Part shown: positions 14,584 to 20,358 of the stretch, piece after piece
Layout of the letters: each line of letters begins with the position of its first letter
How positions within the stretch are numbered: the stretch's first letter is position 1
Virus record (IMG/VR): IMGVR_UViG_3300031974_004092
Span: 1 to 22,389 of that record
DNA length: 22,389 bases
Source: a virus
Strand: one strand, 5' to 3'
Program-made: the position numbers and the translations under genes
Notes under the pieces: generated by a model
The model's database searches: none
Told to the model about the DNA's origin: nothing
What the model saw: the letters and a program-made list of their open reading frames with translations, nothing else

Positions 14584-15519
14584 CTCGACGTCCACTCGTC
14601 GAACGATTCGTGGAATGATCTCACCACTACGTATAACTTCAACTTGACAACCTATTTCTAGGTTAAGGGAGCGAATATACTCGATGTTGTGTAGAGTTGC
14701 GCGGCTCACTAGCGCATCTCCCACTTCGACTGGGCGTAAGATAGCAACAGGGCTCACGACCCCTGACTTGCCTACCTGCCACTCAACATCAAGCAATTCT
14801 GTAATAACCCCATCTTTCTGCTCCTTGAGAGCGAAAGCCCCTCGGGGGTGATGAGCTGTATACCCCATTTTATAGAAGGCAGAATAGCTATCGACTCTAA
14901 ACACCTCGCCATCCGTAGGATAGCCAGTTGCATCGAAGTGAGTAATAGTATTAAAACCTTCCTGGGTCAAACGGTCCATTGCTTCGGAAAGACGATCAAA
15001 GTCTACAAAGTCACCCTGAATATCGTATGCTACAAAAACAAGGTCTTTGCAACGAAAACGAAACTCATTCATGTCTTTGAGATTGAGCGACCCCGCCGCA
15101 AAGTTGCGAGCGTTTGTGATCGTATTGGGCGCTACGACCTCACCAGTAATCTGTATCTTAGACCGAATACCGATGTGAACAGGTGCCAGCTCTTCAAGCT
15201 TCAACGTAATATCTCTACCGAGATTACCGTCTCCACGAGTCAAAGCCTGTGCAAGATGTCCATTGATATACATCAAAGACACTGCGGCACCATCCAACTT
15301 AGGAGTTCGCACCATAGGCGATGCGACACCTTCTATAGCATTTAAATCAAAAACCTTCTGTAGAGAATACATCTTATATAGGTGTGGAATACCGTCAGTA
15401 ACAGTATGCCCTACCGTATCGTAGTTGTATATTCTAGCTAATGAATCAAACTCTGCATCCGAGAGTATCGGAGTGCCAGAGTAATACATTGCCGAAGCCT
15501 TTTCAAGAAAATGTTGCAT
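14569..15519 (-). CDS. ligA: NAD+-dependent DNA ligase, N-terminal half (adenylation and OB domains)
   Basis: A 316-residue protein. Residues 12-27 (YYSGTPILSDAEFDSL) match the Ia region that binds NMN. The catalytic motif is KLDG (Lys74, Asp76) in the nucleotidyltransferase domain, with LTRGDGNLGRDIT shortly after. The C-terminal part (KSGVVSPVAILRPVEV, VSRATLHN, IGCQVEVIRSGEIIPRI) is the OB fold. It stops at NSS and a TGA that is part of the next promoter, where normal LigA would run into its zinc finger. The N-terminus is shorter than bacterial LigA. It uses NAD+ to adenylate itself and then DNA 5'-phosphates. The promoter at 15545-15583 precedes it by 25 bases. Confidence 0.94.
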   Translation of the reverse strand: MQHFLEKASAMYYSGTPILSDAEFDSLARIYNYDTVGHTVTDGIPHLYKMYSLQKVFDLNAIEGVASPMVRTPKLDGAAVSLMYINGHLAQALTRGDGNLGRDITLKLEELAPVHIGIRSKIQITGEVVAPNTITNARNFAAGSLNLKDMNEFRFRCKDLVFVAYDIQGDFVDFDRLSEAMDRLTQEGFNTITHFDATGYPTDGEVFRVDSYSAFYKMGYTAHHPRGAFALKEQKDGVITELLDVEWQVGKSGVVSPVAILRPVEVGDALVSRATLHNIEYIRSLNLEIGCQVEVIRSGEIIPRIVRRVDVEKNSS

Positions 15520-15544
15520 ATAGATCCCTCATTGAATAAAGAAT

Positions 15545-15583
15545 ATTATACAGAAAACAACAACAAAAGTCAAGAACTATTTT
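15545..15583 (-). promoter_or_regulatory. Sigma70-type promoter (family member 4)
   Basis: Minus strand: AAAATAGTTC, TTGACT (15573-15568), 17-base spacer, TATAAT (15550-15545). The TAG within the upstream block is the stop codon of the PC4-like gene. It drives the ligase N-terminal half. Confidence 0.9.
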
Positions 15584-15879
15584 AAGTATAGGTCCTTTAA
15601 CAAATCAGAAAAATGCTCCTCTATCACTTCTTTACTTTCTGCTAATGATAGAATCTCTGTCAAACCTATAAACATGTTTCGTGAGTTATCAAAATCAAGA
15701 GGCATAGATATTCCTTCATTTGAAGGTTTCCACTCCTCATTAAAATCTTGATAATATTTTCGCAGATGCAAGTATTCGATCCCTCTAAATTCTTTTATAG
15801 AGAGACGCACTTGTATATGCTTATCTTCATCATAGTGGATAAGTTTTTCATATATCTCAGGGGCTTGGTAGAGTTCCAT
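15577..15879 (-). CDS. PC4/p15-like transcription coactivator-type ssDNA-binding protein
   Basis: A 100-residue protein whose centre reads like the PC4 (transcriptional coactivator p15) fold: VRLSIKEFRGIEYLHLRKYY (24-43), then EEWKPSNEGISMPLD (48-62). The family pattern is strand-EF-G-strand-R-YY, then a W-KP-x-x-x-GIS turn and a closing helix, all seen here. PC4 proteins bind single-stranded DNA as dimers and occur in eukaryotic transcription and in some bacteria and phages (e.g. the T5 type). The gene follows the 88-codon gene by 2 bases and ends inside the promoter of the ligase gene. A role in transcription or in ssDNA handling at forks is inference; the fold call is from motif reading alone. 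Confidence 0.72.
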   Translation of the reverse strand: MELYQAPEIYEKLIHYDEDKHIQVRLSIKEFRGIEYLHLRKYYQDFNEEWKPSNEGISMPLDFDNSRNMFIGLTEILSLAESKEVIEEHFSDLLKDLYLK

Positions 15880-15881
15880 TC

Positions 15882-16148
15882 CTAGTCTCCGTTCTTAAGA
15901 ACAGAAGATAAAGGCATTACACTCGTGACGTTATTTGGCTTTAAAAGCCGAAAACTATCGGTATCCCAACAAAAAAGCAAAAGAGTTTCATTAGTCTCTT
16001 TTGCCCTGTTTTTCTTACCCTGAATATAAGGCGTGCTAAAATCCAACGTGCAAACATTGTATTTTAACTTATTACTATTTTCACTACGATAGGTAATTAC
16101 AGCATCGCCGTAATCATCCACAAGATGAGCTAGTTCTTCTTTTTTCAC
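15882..16148 (-). CDS. Conserved hypothetical protein with a hairpin-masked start
   Basis: An 88-residue protein starting at GTG 16148 with AGGAG a few bases upstream. Visible segments: NVCTLDFSTPYIQ and TLLLFCWDTDSFRLLKP, then VTSVMPLSSVLKNGD. I know similar unnamed proteins from marine phages; function unknown. It sits between a small HTH-like protein and the PC4-like protein, so a role in transcription or translation control is possible. The notable point is upstream: its Shine-Dalgarno sequence can pair with CTCCTA about 45 bases earlier (see 16154-16206), which suggests controlled translation. Confidence 0.82.
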   Translation of the reverse strand: MKKEELAHLVDDYGDAVITYRSENSNKLKYNVCTLDFSTPYIQGKKNRAKETNETLLLFCWDTDSFRLLKPNNVTSVMPLSSVLKNGD

Positions 16149-16153
16149 AAATA

Positions 16154-16206
16154 CTCCTAGTGAAGCAGGTTAGCAGAATCTTCTACTGTGCTGTCTTGCT
16201 TAGGAG
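16154..16206 (-). promoter_or_regulatory. Predicted RNA hairpin that hides a ribosome binding site
   Basis: In the minus-strand transcript CTCCTA (16206-16201) plus AGCA pairs with TGCT and TAGGAG (16159-16154), with a 4-base bulge. Inside lies a second arm, AGTAGAA and TTCTGCT. The last strand contains the Shine-Dalgarno of the 88-codon gene starting at 16148. The 94-base gap 16149-16242 holds no gene. Fold is read by eye. Confidence 0.5.
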
Positions 16207-16242
16207 AATGGAGGACTTACAGCTACGCACGCCTCCCAAAGA

Positions 16243-16602
16243 TTAACTATTTACTGCTGCGAGCACACCTGCAAAATACATTGCTGCTTTGCCAGTCAAC
16301 TTGCTGACGATCTCTTCATCAACTTCTTGACCTGCATCAGTCAATGCTGCTGAGAGAGCTTCGATAGCTGCTGCTTTGGATACTCGAGTGCTAGCTGCTC
16401 CACTCGCTTTTGATGTCCCACCAGAGGCGGGGGCTTTTTTTACATATACGCCTGCTTTTGTAAGCACCATGCGAACCCCGTTGGGGCTTTCTTCGAACTC
16501 GTCTGCGATGTCTTTTACGATCTCCATAGAGTTCTCTGGAGTTGGGTTTTGTGACTCGTAGGCTTCGATAACTTCAGCCTTCTTTTCGTCTGTCCACGCC
16601 AT
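16243..16602 (-). CDS. Small HTH/SANT-like protein, relative of the multi-repeat protein
   Basis: I choose ATG 16602 (MAWTDEKKAEV) with AAGGAAG upstream, giving 119 residues; an in-frame TTG at 16689, also with a good GAGGAAG, would add 29 basic residues. The N-terminal 60 residues form one helical unit (WTDEKKAEVIEAY, MEIVKDIADEFEESPNGVR, MVLTKAGVYV) resembling the WTDE-starting repeat of the 13039 gene product. A Ser/Ala/Gly-rich linker (around 65-82) leads to a second helical segment (AAAIEALSAALTDAGQEV, AMYFAGVLAAV). Likely DNA-binding; the exact role is unknown. It has its own promoter (16719-16758). Confidence 0.8.
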   Translation of the reverse strand: MAWTDEKKAEVIEAYESQNPTPENSMEIVKDIADEFEESPNGVRMVLTKAGVYVKKAPASGGTSKASGAASTRVSKAAAIEALSAALTDAGQEVDEEIVSKLTGKAAMYFAGVLAAVNS

Positions 16603-16638
16603 GCGTTTCTTCCTTCTAGTTTGTGATTGAGTTGCACC

Positions 16639-16652
16639 CGGGCAATTGCCCG
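16639..16652. repeat. Perfect 14-base palindrome upstream of the small HTH-like gene
   Basis: CGGGCAATTGCCCG reads the same on both strands. It lies between the alternative TTG (16689) and ATG (16602) starts, within the transcribed leader or N-terminal codons. It could be an operator for a dimeric regulator or an RNA hairpin with an AATT loop. No U-tract follows, so it is not a terminator. Confidence 0.5.
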
Positions 16653-16718
16653 TGGCTTGTAGTTGTTCTTGGTAAAACCGTTCTGACAAAGTATTACTTC
16701 CTCATTTCAATAATACAT

Positions 16719-16758
16719 ATTATACCGACATAAGCAAAGAAAGTCAAGAAGTATTTTT
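16719..16758 (-). promoter_or_regulatory. Sigma70-type promoter (family member 5)
   Basis: Minus strand: AAAAATACTTC, TTGACT (16747-16742), 17-base spacer, TATAAT (16724-16719). It lies directly after the HNH gene stop and drives the small HTH-like gene and followers. Confidence 0.9.
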
Positions 16759-16760
16759 GA

Positions 16761-17369
16761 TTACGTAATAAAAGAATTGGCTTTTTTACGGTTTTCCTCC
16801 GCAGGTAGGTATTGTAGGTTAGCTTCAACGTGGAGTCCTGAGACAAGTTTTCCTTGAAGCGGTATGATATGGTCTACTTCGTGCCCTTCAGGACAATTTA
16901 CATACATTTCTTTTATAGCATCCAGGTTAGCCCAAGCCATTGTTCTTTGTATTTTTGCAGCCCTTCTTTTTGCTTCTAATGCTGCTCTGATAGCTTTGCC
17001 TTCTTTTGTGCTTCTATACTCTTTATTGACTTTCCTTTTTTTATCTGACGTGTTTTTTACGCTCATACAAGATTTACACTCTTTTGCAAGACCGTTCTTG
17101 CTATATTTATTGGCATGATAGTTGCTATGGGGATGAACTTCTCCGCACACATAGCACTTCATCTTACCTTCTAAATGAAGTAGTTTATAGCCTATAGGGG
17201 TTCGTGTTTGTAGAGGTAAATCTGGAAAAGCCTCTCTCACTTTATTTCGTATTGTGGACGCAGAACAGCCATAATGCTTGGCAATACCTTCTGCAGTATA
17301 GAAAGAGATACACGCATCCTTGAACTCTTCAATAGATACCATATTATTTTTGATTCTGATATTTTTCAT
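16761..17369 (-). CDS. HNH endonuclease with N-terminal helix-turn-helix (homing-type)
   Basis: Up to 202 residues. An N-terminal helix-turn-helix is visible (TAEGIAKHYGCSASTIRNKV). A paired-Cys zinc site (CYVC and CKSC) precedes a very basic linker (KKRKVNKEYRSTKEGKAIR), and the C-terminus holds the HNH core: EVDHIIPLQGK, GLHVEANLQYLP and EENRKKAN. Proteins of this layout are free-standing homing endonucleases or HNH nickases common in phages. It has its own promoter, whose -10 ends about 7 bases before the ATG at 17369, so transcripts may be leaderless; an alternative ATG is at 17342. No Shine-Dalgarno is seen at either. It looks like a mobile insertion between the methyltransferase and the small HTH-like gene. 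Confidence 0.9.
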   Translation of the reverse strand: MKNIRIKNNMVSIEEFKDACISFYTAEGIAKHYGCSASTIRNKVREAFPDLPLQTRTPIGYKLLHLEGKMKCYVCGEVHPHSNYHANKYSKNGLAKECKSCMSVKNTSDKKRKVNKEYRSTKEGKAIRAALEAKRRAAKIQRTMAWANLDAIKEMYVNCPEGHEVDHIIPLQGKLVSGLHVEANLQYLPAEENRKKANSFIT

Positions 17370-17375
17370 ACGATT

Positions 17376-17415
17376 ATAATATCAAAAATAACCAAAATTG
17401 TCAAGAAGTATTTTT
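17376..17415 (-). promoter_or_regulatory. Sigma70-type promoter (family member 6)
   Basis: Minus strand: AAAAATACTTC, TTGACA (17404-17399), 17-base spacer, TATTAT (17381-17376); an overlapping TATAAT would need a 20-base spacer. The TGA inside the -35 is the methyltransferase stop codon. It drives the HNH gene with almost no leader. Confidence 0.8.
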
Positions 17416-18180
17416 AGATATGTGACCAAATGCTTTACTGTATAAATAAATTAACTCCCCTTTAGATAGGCTAGGGTTTCCTGCGGTGTTTTTTGCAGCG
17501 CTTCTAAACTCTTGCTCTAGGCTTATAAAGTTTGACTCTACATCACCTTGTATAAAGTAATTTGAAGCAGCTGCAAAGTTGTTGTGTTCATTTACTTTAC
17601 CGGCATTTCCTCCCACTCGTCGAATACTAAAGTCTGCATTTTCTTTATCTACGAACTTAAAGTGTGGGTGTGTGGTGGGAAGAGTTACTTTTTTCCGTGG
17701 CGTTTCTTGATACTCCCACACCTGGAATACGCAAGGAACTGAATATGGTTTGCCGTCCAGGGTAAAACTCTTTTCGGGAATTTCTAACTCCTCATTTAAA
17801 TGAAAATGTAGATCCAAAGAGTTTTGTATAGATACTTTTCTAAAGGTTTTAGGAACAATAAATCCTATCACGCCCTTTCCCTTTGCGGCATGATTAAAAA
17901 ACTTTTTAGCAAGTGAACTATTCTTTCCGAAAGGAGGATTGCCTAGAAAATACTTATCAGTAATACTTACAGAAAGAAAATCTGCTTGCTCAATTCCATC
18001 TGCTTCGGGCAGAATATCATACATTTTTGTTACGTATGGAGCGAAGGCTCCTGCACCCGCCGCTGGTTCTACTACTTCTGAACCGTGATCTACGTATTTA
18101 TAGAATACAGATGCACAAAGATCCGCTACTTGCGGATCTGTATAAAACTTATCTAGGTCTTTACTCTGCGAAGAGGACAT
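17401..18180 (-). CDS. DNA adenine-N6 methyltransferase
   Basis: A 259-residue protein with SAM-binding motif I EPAAGAGAF (38-46) and catalytic motif IV NPPFG (81-85), the form used by N6-adenine methyltransferases. FNHAAKGKGVIGFIVPKTFRK continues the usual fold, and the C-terminal 110 residues could hold the target recognition part. It transfers a methyl group to adenine in a specific DNA sequence, unknown here. The start overlaps the preceding gene by 20 bases, and together they look like a restriction-modification-type pair. Its stop TGA forms part of the next promoter. It could also simply shield phage DNA from host enzymes. Confidence 0.9.
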   Translation of the reverse strand: MSSSQSKDLDKFYTDPQVADLCASVFYKYVDHGSEVVEPAAGAGAFAPYVTKMYDILPEADGIEQADFLSVSITDKYFLGNPPFGKNSSLAKKFFNHAAKGKGVIGFIVPKTFRKVSIQNSLDLHFHLNEELEIPEKSFTLDGKPYSVPCVFQVWEYQETPRKKVTLPTTHPHFKFVDKENADFSIRRVGGNAGKVNEHNNFAAASNYFIQGDVESNFISLEQEFRSAAKNTAGNPSLSKGELIYLYSKAFGHISKNTS

Positions 18181-18613
18181 CTCGTTTGCCTTTTGGTATA
18201 CTGCATTTTGGAAAATCTTTTATAAGATCCGAACCTTTTTTAAAGATGAGACGGACCTTAGGAAAATCAATAATCTCGTGTATGATGTATATAAGTTCTT
18301 GAGCGTGTTCCTGAGCCTCCTCTACATCAAAGGCTCTGCCTACGCCCAGCATACGACTGGGCATGAACTTACACCCACCATTAGTAAATCCTTTTGCATC
18401 GTAACAGACTCCGTTTGCATCTACGTGGTCAAACCCTTTCTTATCTACAAATGTAAGTTCAGGAAACCACTTAGGAATCTGTCGCTCAAAGAAAGGAGCC
18501 GCAACTCTACCATCTCGAAACAATTCTACGCACTCTTCCCCTTTAAGGTCTGCAAACTGTAGATTCTCTACAGGAATATTGAAGTGGTAGGTTTTATTGA
18601 GTTCGTGTTTCAT
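18161..18613 (-). CDS. Candidate PD-(D/E)xK nuclease paired with the adenine methyltransferase
   Basis: A 150-residue protein. Residues 58-74 read KKGFDHVDANGVCYDAK: an Asp (D62), a beta-hairpin spacing, then D72-A-K74, which fits the PD-(D/E)xK nuclease core, with an acidic residue E43 upstream as a possible extra ligand. GGCKFMPSRMLGVGRAFD (79-96) is a conserved-looking segment that may contact DNA, and the C-terminus returns to short beta-like stretches (KVRLIFKKG). GGAG precedes the ATG by about 6 bases. The 3' end overlaps the adenine methyltransferase by 20 bases, the layout of a type II restriction-modification pair. The gene is clear; the nuclease role is inference. Confidence 0.8.
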   Translation of the reverse strand: MKHELNKTYHFNIPVENLQFADLKGEECVELFRDGRVAAPFFERQIPKWFPELTFVDKKGFDHVDANGVCYDAKGFTNGGCKFMPSRMLGVGRAFDVEEAQEHAQELIYIIHEIIDFPKVRLIFKKGSDLIKDFPKCSIPKGKRDVLFAE

Positions 18614-18638
18614 TTCGTCTCCTATTTAATATTCTATT

Positions 18639-18676
18639 ATTATAGATGCTATAGGGAAAAATGTCAAGAACTTTTT
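18639..18676 (-). promoter_or_regulatory. Sigma70-type promoter (family member 7)
   Basis: Minus strand: AGAAAAAGTTC, TTGACA (18667-18662), 17-base spacer, TATAAT (18644-18639). The TGA inside the -35 hexamer is the stop codon of the upstream 231-codon gene. It drives the nuclease-methyltransferase pair. Confidence 0.9.
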
Positions 18677-19359
18677 CTAAGGTTTACACCATATTGTGTT
18701 AAGTGTTGTAGCTTGCCCAGGTCATAAGCAAGAGCTGAAGCATAAAAGCCTCCAGTCTTTACACGAGCCCACGTATCCTCAGCGTCTTCGTCGTGAGATT
18801 GCAAAACCCAGATTGTATAACACTTACTACTGTATTTCTTTTCGTAGTTTACATCTGAGAAGCCCATATTTTCGGCTTGATAATTTACAGACAGCTCTCG
18901 CTCTACTATCGCAGGCGCTGAATAACGAGCGGACCACACGAGTTCGCCATCTTCAAAATCTTCTGCGTAACACTCCTCTGGAAGGTAGTCGTAAGTGCCC
19001 TCTTGCTTTTGAGGCACCCCTACTCTTTCGATGATGCTTCTGACGAATCCTGAGGATCTGTAGAGTCCGCTTGCAATTTCTGCGATGGAGTCTCCGGAAA
19101 GGAAGCGTTCAACTGCCTCAGCAATTTCTGCGCTTGTAGCTCCTCGTCCGCGATTTTGCTTTTTACGTATCTCTCGATAATTGACTTTATCTTCGAAATC
19201 ATCTATGATTCTCTGGAGGCGGGCTGTATTGTATGCTATATTCAGCATATCGCAAGCAACCTTCTTGGAAATGGGAGTTTTGTCGTTCAGCAAGCTTATC
19301 ACTTTCTGAATATTGGTGTCTGATAAGTTCTCGTGTTCTCTCTTTTTTAGTCTTGCCAT
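18664..19359 (-). CDS. Conserved phage DNA-binding-like protein (two HTH-like segments)
   Basis: I take ATG 19359 (MARLKKREHEN), with GGGA 9 bases upstream, giving 231 residues; an in-frame TTG at 19383 is weaker. The first 60 residues form a helical domain (NIQKVISLLNDKTPISKKVA, DMLNIAYNTARLQRII) and residues near 75-110 form a second HTH-like segment (TSAEIAEAVERFLSG, SIAEIASGLYRSSGFVR). The C-terminal half is acidic and beta-rich (ELVWSARYSAP, YTIWVLQS). Similar unnamed proteins occur in marine phages. A regulatory or DNA-binding role is inference. The start lies inside the preceding small gene in another frame (160 bases shared), and its last codons form part of a promoter. Confidence 0.85.
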   Translation of the reverse strand: MARLKKREHENLSDTNIQKVISLLNDKTPISKKVACDMLNIAYNTARLQRIIDDFEDKVNYREIRKKQNRGRGATSAEIAEAVERFLSGDSIAEIASGLYRSSGFVRSIIERVGVPQKQEGTYDYLPEECYAEDFEDGELVWSARYSAPAIVERELSVNYQAENMGFSDVNYEKKYSSKCYTIWVLQSHDEDAEDTWARVKTGGFYASALAYDLGKLQHLTQYGVNLRKSS

Positions 19360-19435
19360 AAATTCTGTCCCAATTGTCCTCAAATACTTTACGTTCTATT
19401 TCTGCTCGTCTGCGTCTACTTCCTTTACCTGCCAT
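19199..19435 (-). CDS. MAGKGS-type small basic phage protein overlapping the next gene
   Basis: A 78-codon gene with a strong AAGGAG 6 bases before the ATG at 19435. The first about 30 residues (MAGKGSRRRRAEIERK then FEDNWDRIYGKTKK) match the style of very short phage proteins that begin MAGKGS and contain a WDRIFGK-like motif. Beyond that the frame runs out of phase through the start of the 231-codon gene until a stop at 19199, and this tail looks non-native. So the N-terminus is well supported and the 160-base overlap is either true dual coding or a lost stop codon. Function unknown; the basic N-terminus could bind nucleic acid. Confidence 0.7.
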   Translation of the reverse strand: MAGKGSRRRRAEIERKVFEDNWDRIYGKTKKERTRELIRHQYSESDKLAERQNSHFQEGCLRYAEYSIQYSPPPENHR

Positions 19436-19438
19436 ACA

Positions 19439-20068
19439 TTACTCCTTAAATATTATGTAATGTGTATCATAATCCATTTGGTTGACTTGATAGCCTTCGG
19501 TATTATACACGACATAACCGAACTCTAAAAAATACTCTTGAAGGCGGTCTCGTTCTTTTTGATCCTTTTCCCAGTTGCTTACTTGGTGAGTTTCTAGCAG
19601 TATTGTAAGGTTATTTGCGGCGAGAGTTTCCGACGCAGAGTAAAAAATCTCGTATTCACCGCCCTCAATATCACACTTCATCAGTGATATATTTTTACCT
19701 ATACAAAACGCATCTAAAGTAGTAGAAGGCACAACAATAGTATTTTCTAATGAGTGTCCCCAAGTTCCATGAGTAGCTAAATCCCCCATTATCGAGTGGC
19801 CTCCAGAGTCATAGCCATTTCCTATGAGAGTGCAAGGCTGTCCGTTTTGGCTCAAAGCTAAAGGAACTACCACAACATTATTCAATGTAGAAGTGTTCTC
19901 ATTTAAAACAGCAATGTTTTCTGGGTGTGGCTCAAACGCATATACTTTTTGAAATTTTTGACTCATAGTTTGAGTGTATATACCATAATTTGCACCAATA
20001 TCTAAAGCACACCCATAGGATCTAGGCAAGGATTTTAGATACGTGCTAATGAACTCTTCTTGTCTCAT
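19439..20068 (-). CDS. FkbM-family SAM-dependent methyltransferase
   Basis: A 209-residue protein with motif I ALDIGANYGIYTQ (17-29), VYAFEPHPEN (43-52, the acidic residue that binds the SAM ribose), TLDAF and the FkbM hallmark KCDIEGGEYEIF. The family O-methylates sugars or small molecules; in phages and their hosts it is often found with surface-glycan genes. The start overlaps the DUF3310 stop by 4 bases and the next gene starts 4 bases after the stop, so it lies inside the early-type unit driven from 20961-20992. What it methylates here (host surface sugar, phage capsid glycan, modified base) cannot be told from sequence. Confidence 0.9.
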   Translation of the reverse strand: MRQEEFISTYLKSLPRSYGCALDIGANYGIYTQTMSQKFQKVYAFEPHPENIAVLNENTSTLNNVVVVPLALSQNGQPCTLIGNGYDSGGHSIMGDLATHGTWGHSLENTIVVPSTTLDAFCIGKNISLMKCDIEGGEYEIFYSASETLAANNLTILLETHQVSNWEKDQKERDRLQEYFLEFGYVVYNTEGYQVNQMDYDTHYIIFKE

Positions 20069-20358
20069 CCATCCATCCTAGGGTCATCCCCTATCATCAT
20101 GCGAAGATACCAAATTGCTTTCTGCACATCTTGTTTTTTATTCTGCTTGTTCTTGCAGCGCCAAATATATTTAAATGCGTTGAGGTGGCAATACTCTTCA
20201 AAGCCCTCTGCAGAAGTAATTTGCTTCATAGCATCAATACATTCTACATCATCACGCTTATAGTGTGCAGGACTATTTACTGGGTCATGCACTACGCGGG
20301 CAGGGCCTTTAAAGCTGAGTCCATCCCCTTCTTCTGATCTAGTCCAACCTTCTTTCAT
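20065..20358 (-). CDS. DUF3310 domain protein
   Basis: A 97-residue protein with the whole DUF3310 pattern: PVNSPAHYKRDDVECIDAM, NAFKYIWRCKNKQNKKQDVQ and KAIWYLRMMIG. This small domain is widespread in phages of many hosts, often near replication or nucleotide genes, and has no settled function; some database names call it nucleotide kinase-like without proof. The N-terminal about 25 residues are specific to this protein. Its ATG overlaps the stop of the upstream gene by 4 bases and its stop overlaps the FkbM start, indicating a coupled operon. Confidence 0.92.
   Translation of the reverse strand: MKEGWTRSEEGDGLSFKGPARVVHDPVNSPAHYKRDDVECIDAMKQITSAEGFEEYCHLNAFKYIWRCKNKQNKKQDVQKAIWYLRMMIGDDPRMDG

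Noticed and set aside
14848-15345. Plus-strand open frame of 165 codons.
   Set aside because: It is antisense to the ligase adenylation domain, has no family motif, and every supported gene is on the minus strand.
16149-16242. Possible tRNA or small RNA gene in the 94-base gap.
   Set aside because: No cloverleaf or T-arm consensus could be fitted; the visible pairing is better explained as a ribosome-site-masking hairpin.
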